Shown piece by piece: positions 8,819 through 15,628 of a stretch of 54,610 bases of DNA. This DNA comes from Pseudomonadota bacterium. Lineage in GTDB: Bacteria > Desulfobacterota > Desulfobacteria > Desulfobacterales > Desulfosarcinaceae. A model generated the notes under the pieces. It did no database searches and was not told where the DNA came from. It was given only the letters and a program-made list of their open reading frames with translations. Within the stretch, counting starts at the first letter, position 1; every line of letters starts with the position of its first letter. The position numbers and the translations under genes were made by a program. The stretch covers positions 1 to 54,610 of the forward strand of contig JAEYRZ010000109.1 of the NCBI GenBank assembly GCA_023435265.1, read 5' to 3'.

Positions 8819-9993
8819 GGTACCGCCGCCAATCGCCGACCGGTCTGCACGGCCGCCCCGCCGAAGCGTTCGCGGATGTGATCCACGGCCGCAATCAGAC
8901 GGGCGTGTCGAGTCTGCGTGCAAGCGTCTTCCGAAAACAGCGGCCTTTGGGCCGGCGGGTGGACGAGGCGATCGCAGGTCAGGCGTAAGTGCCGCAACCG
9001 CACGCGCCGGGTCCAGGCCAGGTGCAGCACCCGGCTGGCGAGGGGGAAAAGATCGAGCTCGTTGGCCGTGGGCGGGTCGGTCTTGACCTGCCGCGTGCAA
9101 CGCCGGCCGTCGCTGTAGGTCACGGTAACGGCCGCCAGTCCGGCGGCCCGGCCCAAGCGGCGCAGGCGCCGCCCGGCCTCCTCCAGCAGGACGGACAGGG
9201 CGGCCTCTGCCTGGGCCGGGGCATGTGCATCGGTGCCGAAGGTGTGATCCAGAACCACGCGCGGCGGCCGGGCACCGGCGGACAGGACCGGCGTGTTGTC
9301 CTGGCCGCGCAGGCTGGCCTCCAGAAAAGCGCCCCGGCGGCCGAAAAGGAGCGCCAACCGGTGGGAGCCAAGCCTTCGAAGCTGATCGACACGCGTCAGG
9401 TTGAACTCGCCCAGGCGGATCAAGTCGGGTGCCTCGAAACCCGGAATCAGCCACAAGGGTAGCGGCGCCAGCAGCGCCTCTTCATCTCCCGGGGGGACGA
9501 TGTATTCGCCCCGGGGTTTGACCATACGCGTAGCCACTTTGGCCACCAGCTTATTTGCGGCCAGACTCCAGATGGGATCGAGGCCGAGGCGTTGGCGCGT
9601 CTCGCGGCGCAGGCGGAAGGCTACGTCCACCGGTGGACCGAACAAGCGACTGGTGCGGCTCACGTCGACGAACAGGTGCCCATCGCATTCGCCGGGCTCG
9701 ACCAGCGGCGAGTAGGGCAAGGCCTGGCGCAGCAAATCGGCCATGGCCTGCTCGTAACGCTGAGGCTGGGGCGGCAGAATCGGTGCGTCGCGGCACAGCC
9801 GCGCGGCGCGGCGCAGCGGCATGCCCTTGCGCACACCGGCTTGATAGGCTTCTTCGCTCATGTCGTAGACGGTGGCGCGCGGGGCTGCTTCAGGGGCGAC
9901 GATCAGCGGCCGGCCGGTCAGGCGCCTGTCCAGCAGGCGCTCCACGGCTGCGGCGAAGTCGGCGACGTTGAGATGGATGATCGAACGGTCCAT
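8815..9993 (-). CDS. imuB: Y-family polymerase-like protein, ImuB-type accessory factor
   Basis: A 392-residue Y-family (DinB/UmuC) fold protein ending in an ATGA overlap with dnaE2. The usual first metal-binding segment of DinB (HVDMDAFFA) is replaced by HLNVADFAA, losing both aspartates. The second acidic motif (SIDEAY) is replaced by LFVDVSR. These losses fit ImuB, a catalytically inactive partner that targets DnaE2 to lesions. The little-finger domain is recognisable towards the C-terminus (TFGTDAHAPAQAE onward). QRPLF near the C-terminus resembles a beta-clamp binding motif. The start is placed at MDRSIIHLN (9993), because the upstream in-frame extension has no family resemblance. The ribosome site is weak. 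Confidence 0.85.
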   Translation of the reverse strand: MDRSIIHLNVADFAAAVERLLDRRLTGRPLIVAPEAAPRATVYDMSEEAYQAGVRKGMPLRRAARLCRDAPILPPQPQRYEQAMADLLRQALPYSPLVEPGECDGHLFVDVSRTSRLFGPPVDVAFRLRRETRQRLGLDPIWSLAANKLVAKVATRMVKPRGEYIVPPGDEEALLAPLPLWLIPGFEAPDLIRLGEFNLTRVDQLRRLGSHRLALLFGRRGAFLEASLRGQDNTPVLSAGARPPRVVLDHTFGTDAHAPAQAEAALSVLLEEAGRRLRRLGRAAGLAAVTVTYSDGRRCTRQVKTDPPTANELDLFPLASRVLHLAWTRRVRLRHLRLTCDRLVHPPAQRPLFSEDACTQTRHARLIAAVDHIRERFGGAAVQTGRRLAAVP

Positions 9994-10038
9994 TGGATTC
10001 TGCTTTAAAAGTCTTAAGTGTGATGAAATCGTAACAAA

Positions 10039-10130
10039 GTTGAAAGTTGATGAGCAGTCCGACATCGTGAGCAGGTTAAGTTTGCAGCCCCCGGCGGACC
10101 GATGACTTTACGACCTCATCAAACTTCAAC
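10039..10130. repeat. Imperfect 16-bp inverted repeat between DUF72 gene and imuB
   Basis: Left arm 10039-10054 reads GTTGAAAGTTGATGAG. The reverse complement of the right arm 10115-10130 reads GTTGAAGTTTGATGAG, so 14 of 16 positions match; the spacer is 60 bp. The right arm covers the DUF72 stop codon. It sits in the 132-bp gap before imuB, where a second regulated promoter for imuB-dnaE2 could lie. Function is unproven. Confidence 0.55.
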
Positions 10131-10929
10131 CCCCCAACTGTTCAGCCAGCAGCTTGGCATTGCGCGGCGCCTGGCCGCGCACATGGTTGTTGAAAAAAAC
10201 GATGCCGTCGCCGCAGCGGGCGGCCATGGCCGGAATGATGCGTCCGCTCCACTCGGCCAGTTCAGCCGCGCTGTAGTCGTAATCGAACTGCTTTTGCATG
10301 TTGCCCGAGCGCCAGCCCCGGGCGTTTCGGCCGTGGAAGCGGATGTAGAGAAGGTCGGGATTGGTCACCACCGCAAGGGGAGGGAACAGGTCGGGAAGTT
10401 TCGGCGCATCCACGGTCACAAGGGTGACGCGGCGGCGTTCCAACTCCTGAAAGACACGTTCCTCGGCCCACGACCGGTGACGGAATTCGAGCGCCGCGGG
10501 AAGCCCCTCGAGGGCGTCCAGCAGGTGGGCCAGGTAGAGCCGGTGGCCGCGGCTGCGATCGAAGGCCGACGGCAGTTGCACCAGGACCGCCGCCAGCCGG
10601 CCGGCCTGGGTCAGCGGTGCCATGCCTTCCCGGAAGCGATCCACATCGGCGCGCCAACCGTGCGGATCGACTTCGTGTGTCATGCTGCGGGTCAGCTTGG
10701 CGGCGAAATCGAAGCCGGTGGGCACCTTGGACAGCATGCGCGCCATGGCCGCCGCCTTGGGCATTTGATACCAGGTATAATTCAATTCGGTGATCGAAAA
10801 TTGCCGCGCATACAGCGGCAGCATATCCCGTGCAGATGTTTCGGGCGGATAGAATCCGGCGCCGCTCCATTCGGCATACGAGTAGCCGCTTGTGCCTACC
10901 CGCAGGCGGCAGGAATGGGTCCGGTTCAT
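10126..10929 (-). CDS. DUF72 (YecE-like) family protein
   Basis: A 267-residue protein of the DUF72/YecE family, which has a TIM-barrel-like fold and no firmly established biochemical role. Family hallmarks are visible: the N-terminal VGTSGYSYAEWSGAGFYP, then ELNYTWYQMP, the FAAKLTRSMTH segment, LEFRHRSW, and a C-terminal YIRFHGRNARGW plus VFFNNHVRGQAPRNA. The start codon overlaps the lexA stop (ATGA), so the two are translationally coupled. imuB-dnaE2 follow on the same strand. The context suggests that it belongs to the SOS-controlled unit and may have a DNA-damage or nucleic-acid related role. This is inference only. Confidence 0.88.
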   Translation of the reverse strand: MNRTHSCRLRVGTSGYSYAEWSGAGFYPPETSARDMLPLYARQFSITELNYTWYQMPKAAAMARMLSKVPTGFDFAAKLTRSMTHEVDPHGWRADVDRFREGMAPLTQAGRLAAVLVQLPSAFDRSRGHRLYLAHLLDALEGLPAALEFRHRSWAEERVFQELERRRVTLVTVDAPKLPDLFPPLAVVTNPDLLYIRFHGRNARGWRSGNMQKQFDYDYSAAELAEWSGRIIPAMAARCGDGIVFFNNHVRGQAPRNAKLLAEQLGG

Positions 10930-11558
10930 CGAATTCCTTCCGGTCCGCGCTGAATACCGACGACCTTGCCCTGCACACGCACCGCGTCCAAGGGGTATCG
11001 CATCGCATCGTAATCCCGATTTTCCGGCCGCAGTTCGATATGGTCGACATGCCGGAAAAAACGCTTGATGGTCGCTTCTTCGTCGTACACCAGAGCCACC
11101 ACGATATCGCCGTTCCGGGCATGCGTGCGCGCCTCGCAGATGGCCAGGTCGTTATCCAGGATGCCGGCCGCGATCATGGAATCGCCGCGCACGCGCAGCG
11201 CAAACAAATCTTTTCCTTTGAATACCGTGCCATCGAGCACAACGGCGTCCTCCCATTCCGTCTGAGCATACATGGGCAGCCCGGCGGTCACCCGTCCGAT
11301 CACGGGGATTTCGCGCCAGCGCTGGGCGGCGGCGGTTTGCCGGGCCCGGTTGAGCAGATAGACGGTGCGGCTGTAACGGCCCTCGCGCCGCAACAGCCCT
11401 TTTTCCGAAAGAACCCTGAGCATCTGGGCCACAGCCGCATGGCTGACGCCCAGTTCGGCGGCGGCCTGGCGCAGGCTGGGGGCTTTGCCGTGATGGTCGA
11501 TGGCGCTTTGCAGGTAATCCAGCAGGCGTTTTTGTTTGATCGTAGGTTCCGGGGGCAT
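10926..11558 (-). CDS. lexA: SOS repressor LexA (self-cleaving S24 protease)
   Basis: This 210-residue protein has an N-terminal winged helix (SLRQAAAELGVSHAAVAQML) and a C-terminal S24 autoprotease domain. The cleavage bond is Ala92-Gly93 in GRVTAGLP, the catalytic Ser is 127 in RGDSMIAAG, and the Lys is 165 in ATIKRF. RecA-stimulated self-cleavage would derepress the downstream genes. The DNA-recognition helix differs markedly from that of E. coli LexA, so a different operator is expected. I use the ATG at 11558, preceded by TAAGGAG at good spacing. Longer in-frame starts add a run of low-complexity residues encoded by promoter repeats. lexA leads the block lexA-DUF72-imuB-dnaE2. Confidence 0.93.
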   Translation of the reverse strand: MPPEPTIKQKRLLDYLQSAIDHHGKAPSLRQAAAELGVSHAAVAQMLRVLSEKGLLRREGRYSRTVYLLNRARQTAAAQRWREIPVIGRVTAGLPMYAQTEWEDAVVLDGTVFKGKDLFALRVRGDSMIAAGILDNDLAICEARTHARNGDIVVALVYDEEATIKRFFRHVDHIELRPENRDYDAMRYPLDAVRVQGKVVGIQRGPEGIR

Positions 11559-11583
11559 GGCGGCGCTCCTTACGCTTGGGGAG

Positions 11584-11619
11584 ATGGTAAAAAGCGTAAA
11601 TGTAAATGTCAATGTAAAT
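11584..11619 (-). promoter_or_regulatory. lexA promoter with overlapping tandem hexamers (candidate operator)
   Basis: On the minus strand TTGACA (11607-11612), 17 bases, then TACCAT (11584-11589) forms a good sigma-70 promoter. Overlapping its -35 region are four head-to-tail hexamers, written on the plus strand as GTAAAT (11596), GTAAAT (11602), GTCAAT (11608) and GTAAAT (11614). The placement would suit autorepression by LexA through direct repeats. The repeat is plainly visible; its role as the SOS operator is inferred. Confidence 0.6.
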
Positions 11620-11726
11620 ATTTCTGGAGCGTCCAGCGACGCGTGGGCGGTTTACAGGCCGATACGGACGCATTATGATGCCGCACTTCCCGGATGCGAG
11701 CCGATTCATCGACGCGAGAGAGCGAT

Positions 11727-12392
11727 ATGGCCCGATCGAAGCAATTGGATATCGACCTTTTCATAAACCGCTTATCTGCCGTCCATGCGCAGTGGCAGGC
11801 CCCTGTGGTCACGCTGATCGCCACGCGGGGTGCAACGCCTTTCGAGATATTGGTTTCCACTATTCTATCGCTGCGGACCAAGGATGAGGTGACCGCCGCG
11901 GCCGCCGCGCGTTTGTTCGCCGAGGCGCGGACGCCTGCCGGGATGATGCGCCTGGGTGAGATCGGGATTTCGAAACTGATTTACCCGGTGGGATTCTACA
12001 TCACCAAAGCCCGGCGGTTGGTGCAGATCAGCCGGGTGCTCCTGGAAGAATACGGCGGGCGGGTGCCCGAGGACCTGGATCTTCTGTTGGGGTTGCCGGG
12101 GGTGGGCCGCAAGACCGCCAACCTGGTGCTGGTAGAGGGGTTCCGCAAGGCGGCGATCTGCGTGGATACCCATGTGCACCGCATCTCCAACCGCATCGGT
12201 TATGTCGAAACCCGCACCCCCGAGCAGACCGAGATGGCATTGCGCAAGATCCTGCCCGTACAGTACTGGTCCCGCTATAATGTATTGCTGGTGGCGTTCG
12301 GGCAGGTCATTTGCCGTCCGCTGTCGCCGTTTTGCAGCAGCTGTCCGGTTGCCGATTTGTGCCCGCGGATCGGAGTGGGTCGGTCGCGCTGA
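11727..12392 (+). CDS. nth: Endonuclease III (DNA glycosylase/AP lyase)
   Basis: A 221-residue HhH-GPD base-excision repair enzyme that removes oxidised pyrimidines and nicks abasic sites. The helix-hairpin-helix LLGLPGVGRKTANLVL carries catalytic Lys129. Catalytic Asp147 lies in VDTHVHRISNR. A [4Fe-4S] loop at the C-terminus has Cys196, 203, 206 and 212 with the classic 6-2-5 spacing. The ATG at 11727 begins the conserved domain; in-frame starts further upstream add no recognisable sequence. The gene is divergent from lexA across ~170 bp and convergent with zur, whose stop is 9 bp away. Nothing is anomalous. Confidence 0.95.
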   Translation: MARSKQLDIDLFINRLSAVHAQWQAPVVTLIATRGATPFEILVSTILSLRTKDEVTAAAAARLFAEARTPAGMMRLGEIGISKLIYPVGFYITKARRLVQISRVLLEEYGGRVPEDLDLLLGLPGVGRKTANLVLVEGFRKAAICVDTHVHRISNRIGYVETRTPEQTEMALRKILPVQYWSRYNVLLVAFGQVICRPLSPFCSSCPVADLCPRIGVGRSR

Positions 12393-12401
12393 TCGCGGCC
12401 G

Positions 12402-12875
12402 TCATTCAGAATGGGCCTCGTTCGTTTCCGTCCGCGCGTTTCTGGCGCTGCGCAGACAGCCCTGGCAGAGGCCGTCCACACGCACCTCCACATGTTGAAT
12501 GCGGCCCGGGAAAATGCGGCGGAAGCCCGCCAGGTCCATGGCGATGCTCTCGGGGTGCAGGCAGTCCATGCGGCCGCACTGGCGGCAGTAGAAGTGCGGA
12601 TGCGGATCGTGGCGGTCATTGGGCGCGAGGCCGTAGAAAAAGGACCGCCCTCCGCCGCTGAGGCGTTCCACGACCTTTTTCTCAACTAAAGTTTCCAGAA
12701 TCCGGTAGACCGTAACGCGGTTGATGGAGCAGCTGCGCCGCAGGGTTTCGAAGATATCGGCGGCGCTGAGCGGATGACTGTTGTTGCCGACAACCTCCAA
12801 GATCCTCAGGCGGTGTTCGGTGGCGCTCAGACCGGCATCGGAGAGCATTTCGGCATAATTGCAGTGAAGGCACAT
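12402..12875 (-). CDS. zur: Fur-family transcriptional regulator, probably Zur
   Basis: A 157-residue Fur-family repressor. The N-terminal winged helix includes VTVYRILETLVEKKVVERL. Metal-site residues follow in HPHFYCRQCGRMDCLHP, and the structural zinc pair is completed by LCQGC near the C-terminus. Its start overlaps the stop of znuB by one base (TAATG), making it the last gene of znuA-znuC-znuB-zur. By context it should sense zinc and repress its own operon. An additional CLHC near the N-terminus is not typical of Zur and could be an extra metal site. Family certain; metal specificity inferred from synteny. Confidence 0.88.
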   Translation of the reverse strand: MCLHCNYAEMLSDAGLSATEHRLRILEVVGNNSHPLSAADIFETLRRSCSINRVTVYRILETLVEKKVVERLSGGGRSFFYGLAPNDRHDPHPHFYCRQCGRMDCLHPESIAMDLAGFRRIFPGRIQHVEVRVDGLCQGCLRSARNARTETNEAHSE

Positions 12876-13720
12876 TATTCGACGCCCCCATTGGTGGATG
12901 GCCCTGCGGCCGTGATGCGCGGCAGCAGCCGTTGCACTACCAGCGCCAGGAAGAATCCGGCGCCCGCAGTCAGGATAATGCAGGCGCCGGCGGTCAGGTT
13001 CAACCAGAGGGCCACAAAAAGACCGGCCGCGGTGAAAAAAACGTTCAAGACACACGACCAAATCATCATACGGGACAGCGAGCCGGTGAATTTTTCGACG
13101 ATGTACGGGGGAATAGTCAGCAGGGCGATGATCAAAATCAGTCCGACGATCTGAATCATCAGCACGATTGCGACGGCAAGCAGCGTGATCATTCCCAGAT
13201 AGAGCGCACGCGCCGGTATGCCCCGCACTCTGGAGAACTCTTCGTCGAACGCCATGGCCAGCAGCGCATTGTAGAACAGGGCGGCCGCGGAGATGGTCAC
13301 GGCGGTCATGACGCCAAGGAGCATCAGGTCGGTGCGCGAGACCGCCAGGATGCTGCCGAACAGGTAGCTGATGAGATCGGCGCGGTAGCCGGGGGTCAGG
13401 TCCAGCAGGACGATGCCGATGGCCATGCCTACGGCCCACATGACACCGATGATTGCATCGGCTCGGTGTTTGGCGCGCATGCCGACCGTGGCCATGGTCA
13501 GGGCCCCGGCGACCGAAAAGCCGATCGTGCCGGCCAGAAACGGCCAACCCATGAAATACGACAGGCCGATTCCGCCATATGCCGCATGCGCGATGCCACC
13601 GGAGAGAAAAACGATGCGGTTTACGACCACCAGCGATCCCAGGACGCCGCAGACCAGGCTCGCCAGAAAGCCGGCGATCAGGGCATTGCGCATGAATTCG
13701 AATTGAAGGATTTCAAGCAT
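12875..13720 (-). CDS. znuB: Zinc ABC transporter permease ZnuB
   Basis: A 281-residue integral membrane permease of the ABC-3 (ZnuB/MntB) family with about eight hydrophobic segments. Diagnostic stretches include the N-terminal FMRNALIAGFLASLVCGVLG, SGGIAHAAYGGIGLSYF, the cytoplasmic-loop FDEEFSRVRGIP and VGLILIIALLTIPP. It forms the transmembrane channel with ZnuC and accepts metal from ZnuA. The start is set at MLEILQF (13720); upstream in-frame sequence overlaps znuC and has no family match. It is 20 bp from znuC and overlaps zur by one base. Confidence 0.94.
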   Translation of the reverse strand: MLEILQFEFMRNALIAGFLASLVCGVLGSLVVVNRIVFLSGGIAHAAYGGIGLSYFMGWPFLAGTIGFSVAGALTMATVGMRAKHRADAIIGVMWAVGMAIGIVLLDLTPGYRADLISYLFGSILAVSRTDLMLLGVMTAVTISAAALFYNALLAMAFDEEFSRVRGIPARALYLGMITLLAVAIVLMIQIVGLILIIALLTIPPYIVEKFTGSLSRMMIWSCVLNVFFTAAGLFVALWLNLTAGACIILTAGAGFFLALVVQRLLPRITAAGPSTNGGVE

Positions 13721-13740
13721 GGAGTACTCTGCAGAAATGT

Positions 13741-14520
13741 CTAGGCCGTTTTTCCGTGCCCGCGGTGACGAACCATCCCGCGGCTGAACAGCTCCACCGG
13801 GCAGGCTTCTTCGGTGCTGCACGGACAAGGCCCTTCGGCCGAATCGGCCACCGATACCGGCGCCGGATGGAAATGAAGGAGCCGTCCGTTAACACAGGTG
13901 GTTGATTTAACATACCCGGAAAAAATGAGCACATCGTGGCTGACCATGATGATCGTGATGTCGCGGTTCAACTCCTTGAGCAACTGATAGAGTTCATGCC
14001 GTCCTTTCGTATCCACGCTGGCGGTGGGTTCATCCAGGAGCATCAATTCGGGTTGTGATACCAGGGCGCGTGCAATCATCACGCGCTGGAACTGGCCGCC
14101 GGAGAGTTCGGCGACCGGCCAATCACAAAATGTTCCCATGCCCATGCGTTCCAGGGCGCGCTGCGCGGCTTTGCGATCGTGTGCGGAGTAGCGTTTCCAG
14201 CCGATGCCCGGGCGAAGCAAGCCCATGAGGACGACCTCGAGCGTCGACACGGGCACTGAGTTGCGCACGGGAAGCTCCTGCGGGACATAACCCACGCGGT
14301 GGGAGACGCGCCGGGGTTCCTGGCCAAGGATCCGGACGCTGCCCCGGGTCGGTTTGAGCAAACCGAGCAGGATTTTGAGCAGGGTGGTCTTGCCGCCGCC
14401 GTTGGGACCGATCATCGCGAGGAACTCCCCCGCATCGACGCTCAGGCGGACATCCTTGAGCACCGTTCGGTTTCCGTAGGCAAAATGCAGGTCGTGGATA
14501 TCGACAATCGGTTCAGACAT
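13741..14520 (-). CDS. znuC: Zinc ABC transporter ATP-binding protein ZnuC
   Basis: A 259-residue ABC ATPase. Walker A GPNGGGKTT, Q-loop YVPQEL, signature ELSGGQFQR, Walker B LMLLDEPTASVD and switch His in VSHD are all present in order. The C-terminal ~45 residues extend past the ATPase core and contain Cys and His (CPCSTEEACP, RHRGHG), which could bind metal. It starts one base after the znuA stop codon and is 20 bp upstream of znuB, within the zinc uptake operon. Confidence 0.94.
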   Translation of the reverse strand: MSEPIVDIHDLHFAYGNRTVLKDVRLSVDAGEFLAMIGPNGGGKTTLLKILLGLLKPTRGSVRILGQEPRRVSHRVGYVPQELPVRNSVPVSTLEVVLMGLLRPGIGWKRYSAHDRKAAQRALERMGMGTFCDWPVAELSGGQFQRVMIARALVSQPELMLLDEPTASVDTKGRHELYQLLKELNRDITIIMVSHDVLIFSGYVKSTTCVNGRLLHFHPAPVSVADSAEGPCPCSTEEACPVELFSRGMVRHRGHGKTA

Positions 14521-14521
14521 T

Positions 14522-15400
14522 TTATTCTAACGCGCTTTTGATGTTCATTGCCACCCGCCTGAGGTTTTGGGGCCAGTCGGGCGCCAGCGGATCGGCCGCC
14601 ACGACTTCGGCGCCGATCGCATCGGCAACCAAACGGGCGCTCTTGGTCGAAAACTGCGGTTGCACAAAGATCCATTTCACTCCGAGCTGCCGCCCGATTT
14701 CGATCTGCCTGCGCAGGGATGCCGGGCCGGGCTCCCTGCCATCGATTTCGATGGCCATCTGTTCGAGTCCATAGGCCTGGGCGAAGTACCCCCAGGCCGG
14801 GTGAAAGGCCAGGAATGTTTTGCCTTGGGCGTTTGAGAGCAGGCCCTTTATCTCCGAATCCAATTGATCGATCTGAGCGCCGAAGCGTTCGAAGTTCCTG
14901 CGGTACTCGCGGGCGCCTTCGGGATCGGCGGCCAGCAGCGCATTTAGGATGTGTTCGACCTGAACTTTCACAAGCGCTGGGGAGAGCCAGATGTGCGGGT
15001 CGGGAGCGCCCGCGGGATCGGATTCGCGAGCGCCCTGCGGTGCATCTTCATGATGATGCCCGTGCATCGGGATTTTTGCGATCCGCGCGTCGGTGTGGAC
15101 GATGGTCAGGTTTTTTCCGGCGATTCTGGGGAGCCAGATCTGCTCGAACGGCACGCCGATCGCGAAGTAGAGTTTCGCTGTTGAAAGCGCCGCCATCTGG
15201 AGGGGTTTGGGTTCATAGGTTTCAGGGCTCGCTCCCGGCGAAACCATGACCTGGACCGCCACCCGTTCGCCGGCCAGCTGTTGGACAAAATACTGCTGCG
15301 GAAGAATGCTGACCGCTACCGAAAGCGCCTCGGCGGTACTGCTGCGTGGTCCACTGATAACACTCAGGATGGCCACGATCACGGGCAGTAACATTTTCAT
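14522..15400 (-). CDS. znuA: Zinc-binding periplasmic protein ZnuA
   Basis: A 292-residue cluster A-I solute-binding protein. It has an N-terminal signal peptide (MKMLLPVIVAILSVISG), then VAVSILPQQYFVQQLAG. A short His-rich loop MHGHHHED follows; such loops mark zinc- rather than manganese-specific members. Conserved ligand regions PDPHIWLSP and TFLAFHPAWGYFA are present. I choose the ATG at 15400, which follows GGAGG by 4 nt; an upstream in-frame TTG would give a poorer signal peptide. It is the first gene of znuACB-zur, and a candidate Zur box lies 80 bp upstream. Confidence 0.93.
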   Translation of the reverse strand: MKMLLPVIVAILSVISGPRSSTAEALSVAVSILPQQYFVQQLAGERVAVQVMVSPGASPETYEPKPLQMAALSTAKLYFAIGVPFEQIWLPRIAGKNLTIVHTDARIAKIPMHGHHHEDAPQGARESDPAGAPDPHIWLSPALVKVQVEHILNALLAADPEGAREYRRNFERFGAQIDQLDSEIKGLLSNAQGKTFLAFHPAWGYFAQAYGLEQMAIEIDGREPGPASLRRQIEIGRQLGVKWIFVQPQFSTKSARLVADAIGAEVVAADPLAPDWPQNLRRVAMNIKSALE

Positions 15401-15479
15401 GCGGCCTCCGTGCAACTTTTTTTCATACCCTAAGGAGCCAGTCTCTTATGGCAAGTAGGTGATCGTGCGTATATCGATG

Positions 15480-15496
15480 ATGCAACCTATTTGCAT
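15480..15496. promoter_or_regulatory. Candidate Zur operator upstream of znuA
   Basis: ATGCAA, 5 bases (CCTAT), then TTGCAT forms a perfect 6-bp inverted repeat 80 bp upstream of the znuA start. Inverted AT-rich repeats of this size are typical Fur-family operators, and zur is encoded in the same operon. The assignment is by position and symmetry only. Confidence 0.45.
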
Positions 15497-15559
15497 GAGG
15501 CGGACGGAAAATCAAGCCTGATTGTCGTGGAGACGGAGCACCGGCACAAGTCGGCGTGC

Positions 15560-15587
15560 TTGCGCCCGCCTTCACGGACCTTATGAT
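15560..15587 (+). promoter_or_regulatory. Possible sigma-70 promoter for the aldo/keto reductase gene
   Basis: TTGCGC, 16 bases, then TATGAT (5 of 6 at -10) lies about 40 bp before the AKR start. A GC-rich hairpin (CACCGGG and CCCGGCGTG) occurs between it and the ribosome site. The -35 match is weak. Confidence 0.3.
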
Positions 15588-15628
15588 GAGGGCACCGGGG
15601 GGCCTCCCGGCGTGATAAGGGAGCGCAA

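Noticed and set aside
7391..8881. 496-codon open frame on the plus strand
   Set aside because: It lies wholly antisense to dnaE2, with low-complexity Gly/Ala/Arg/Gln composition typical of shadows in GC-rich genes.
12402..13547. Apparent 381-codon fusion upstream of zur
   Set aside because: The N-terminal part is an out-of-frame reading of znuB; only the last 157 codons from 12875 resemble a Fur protein.
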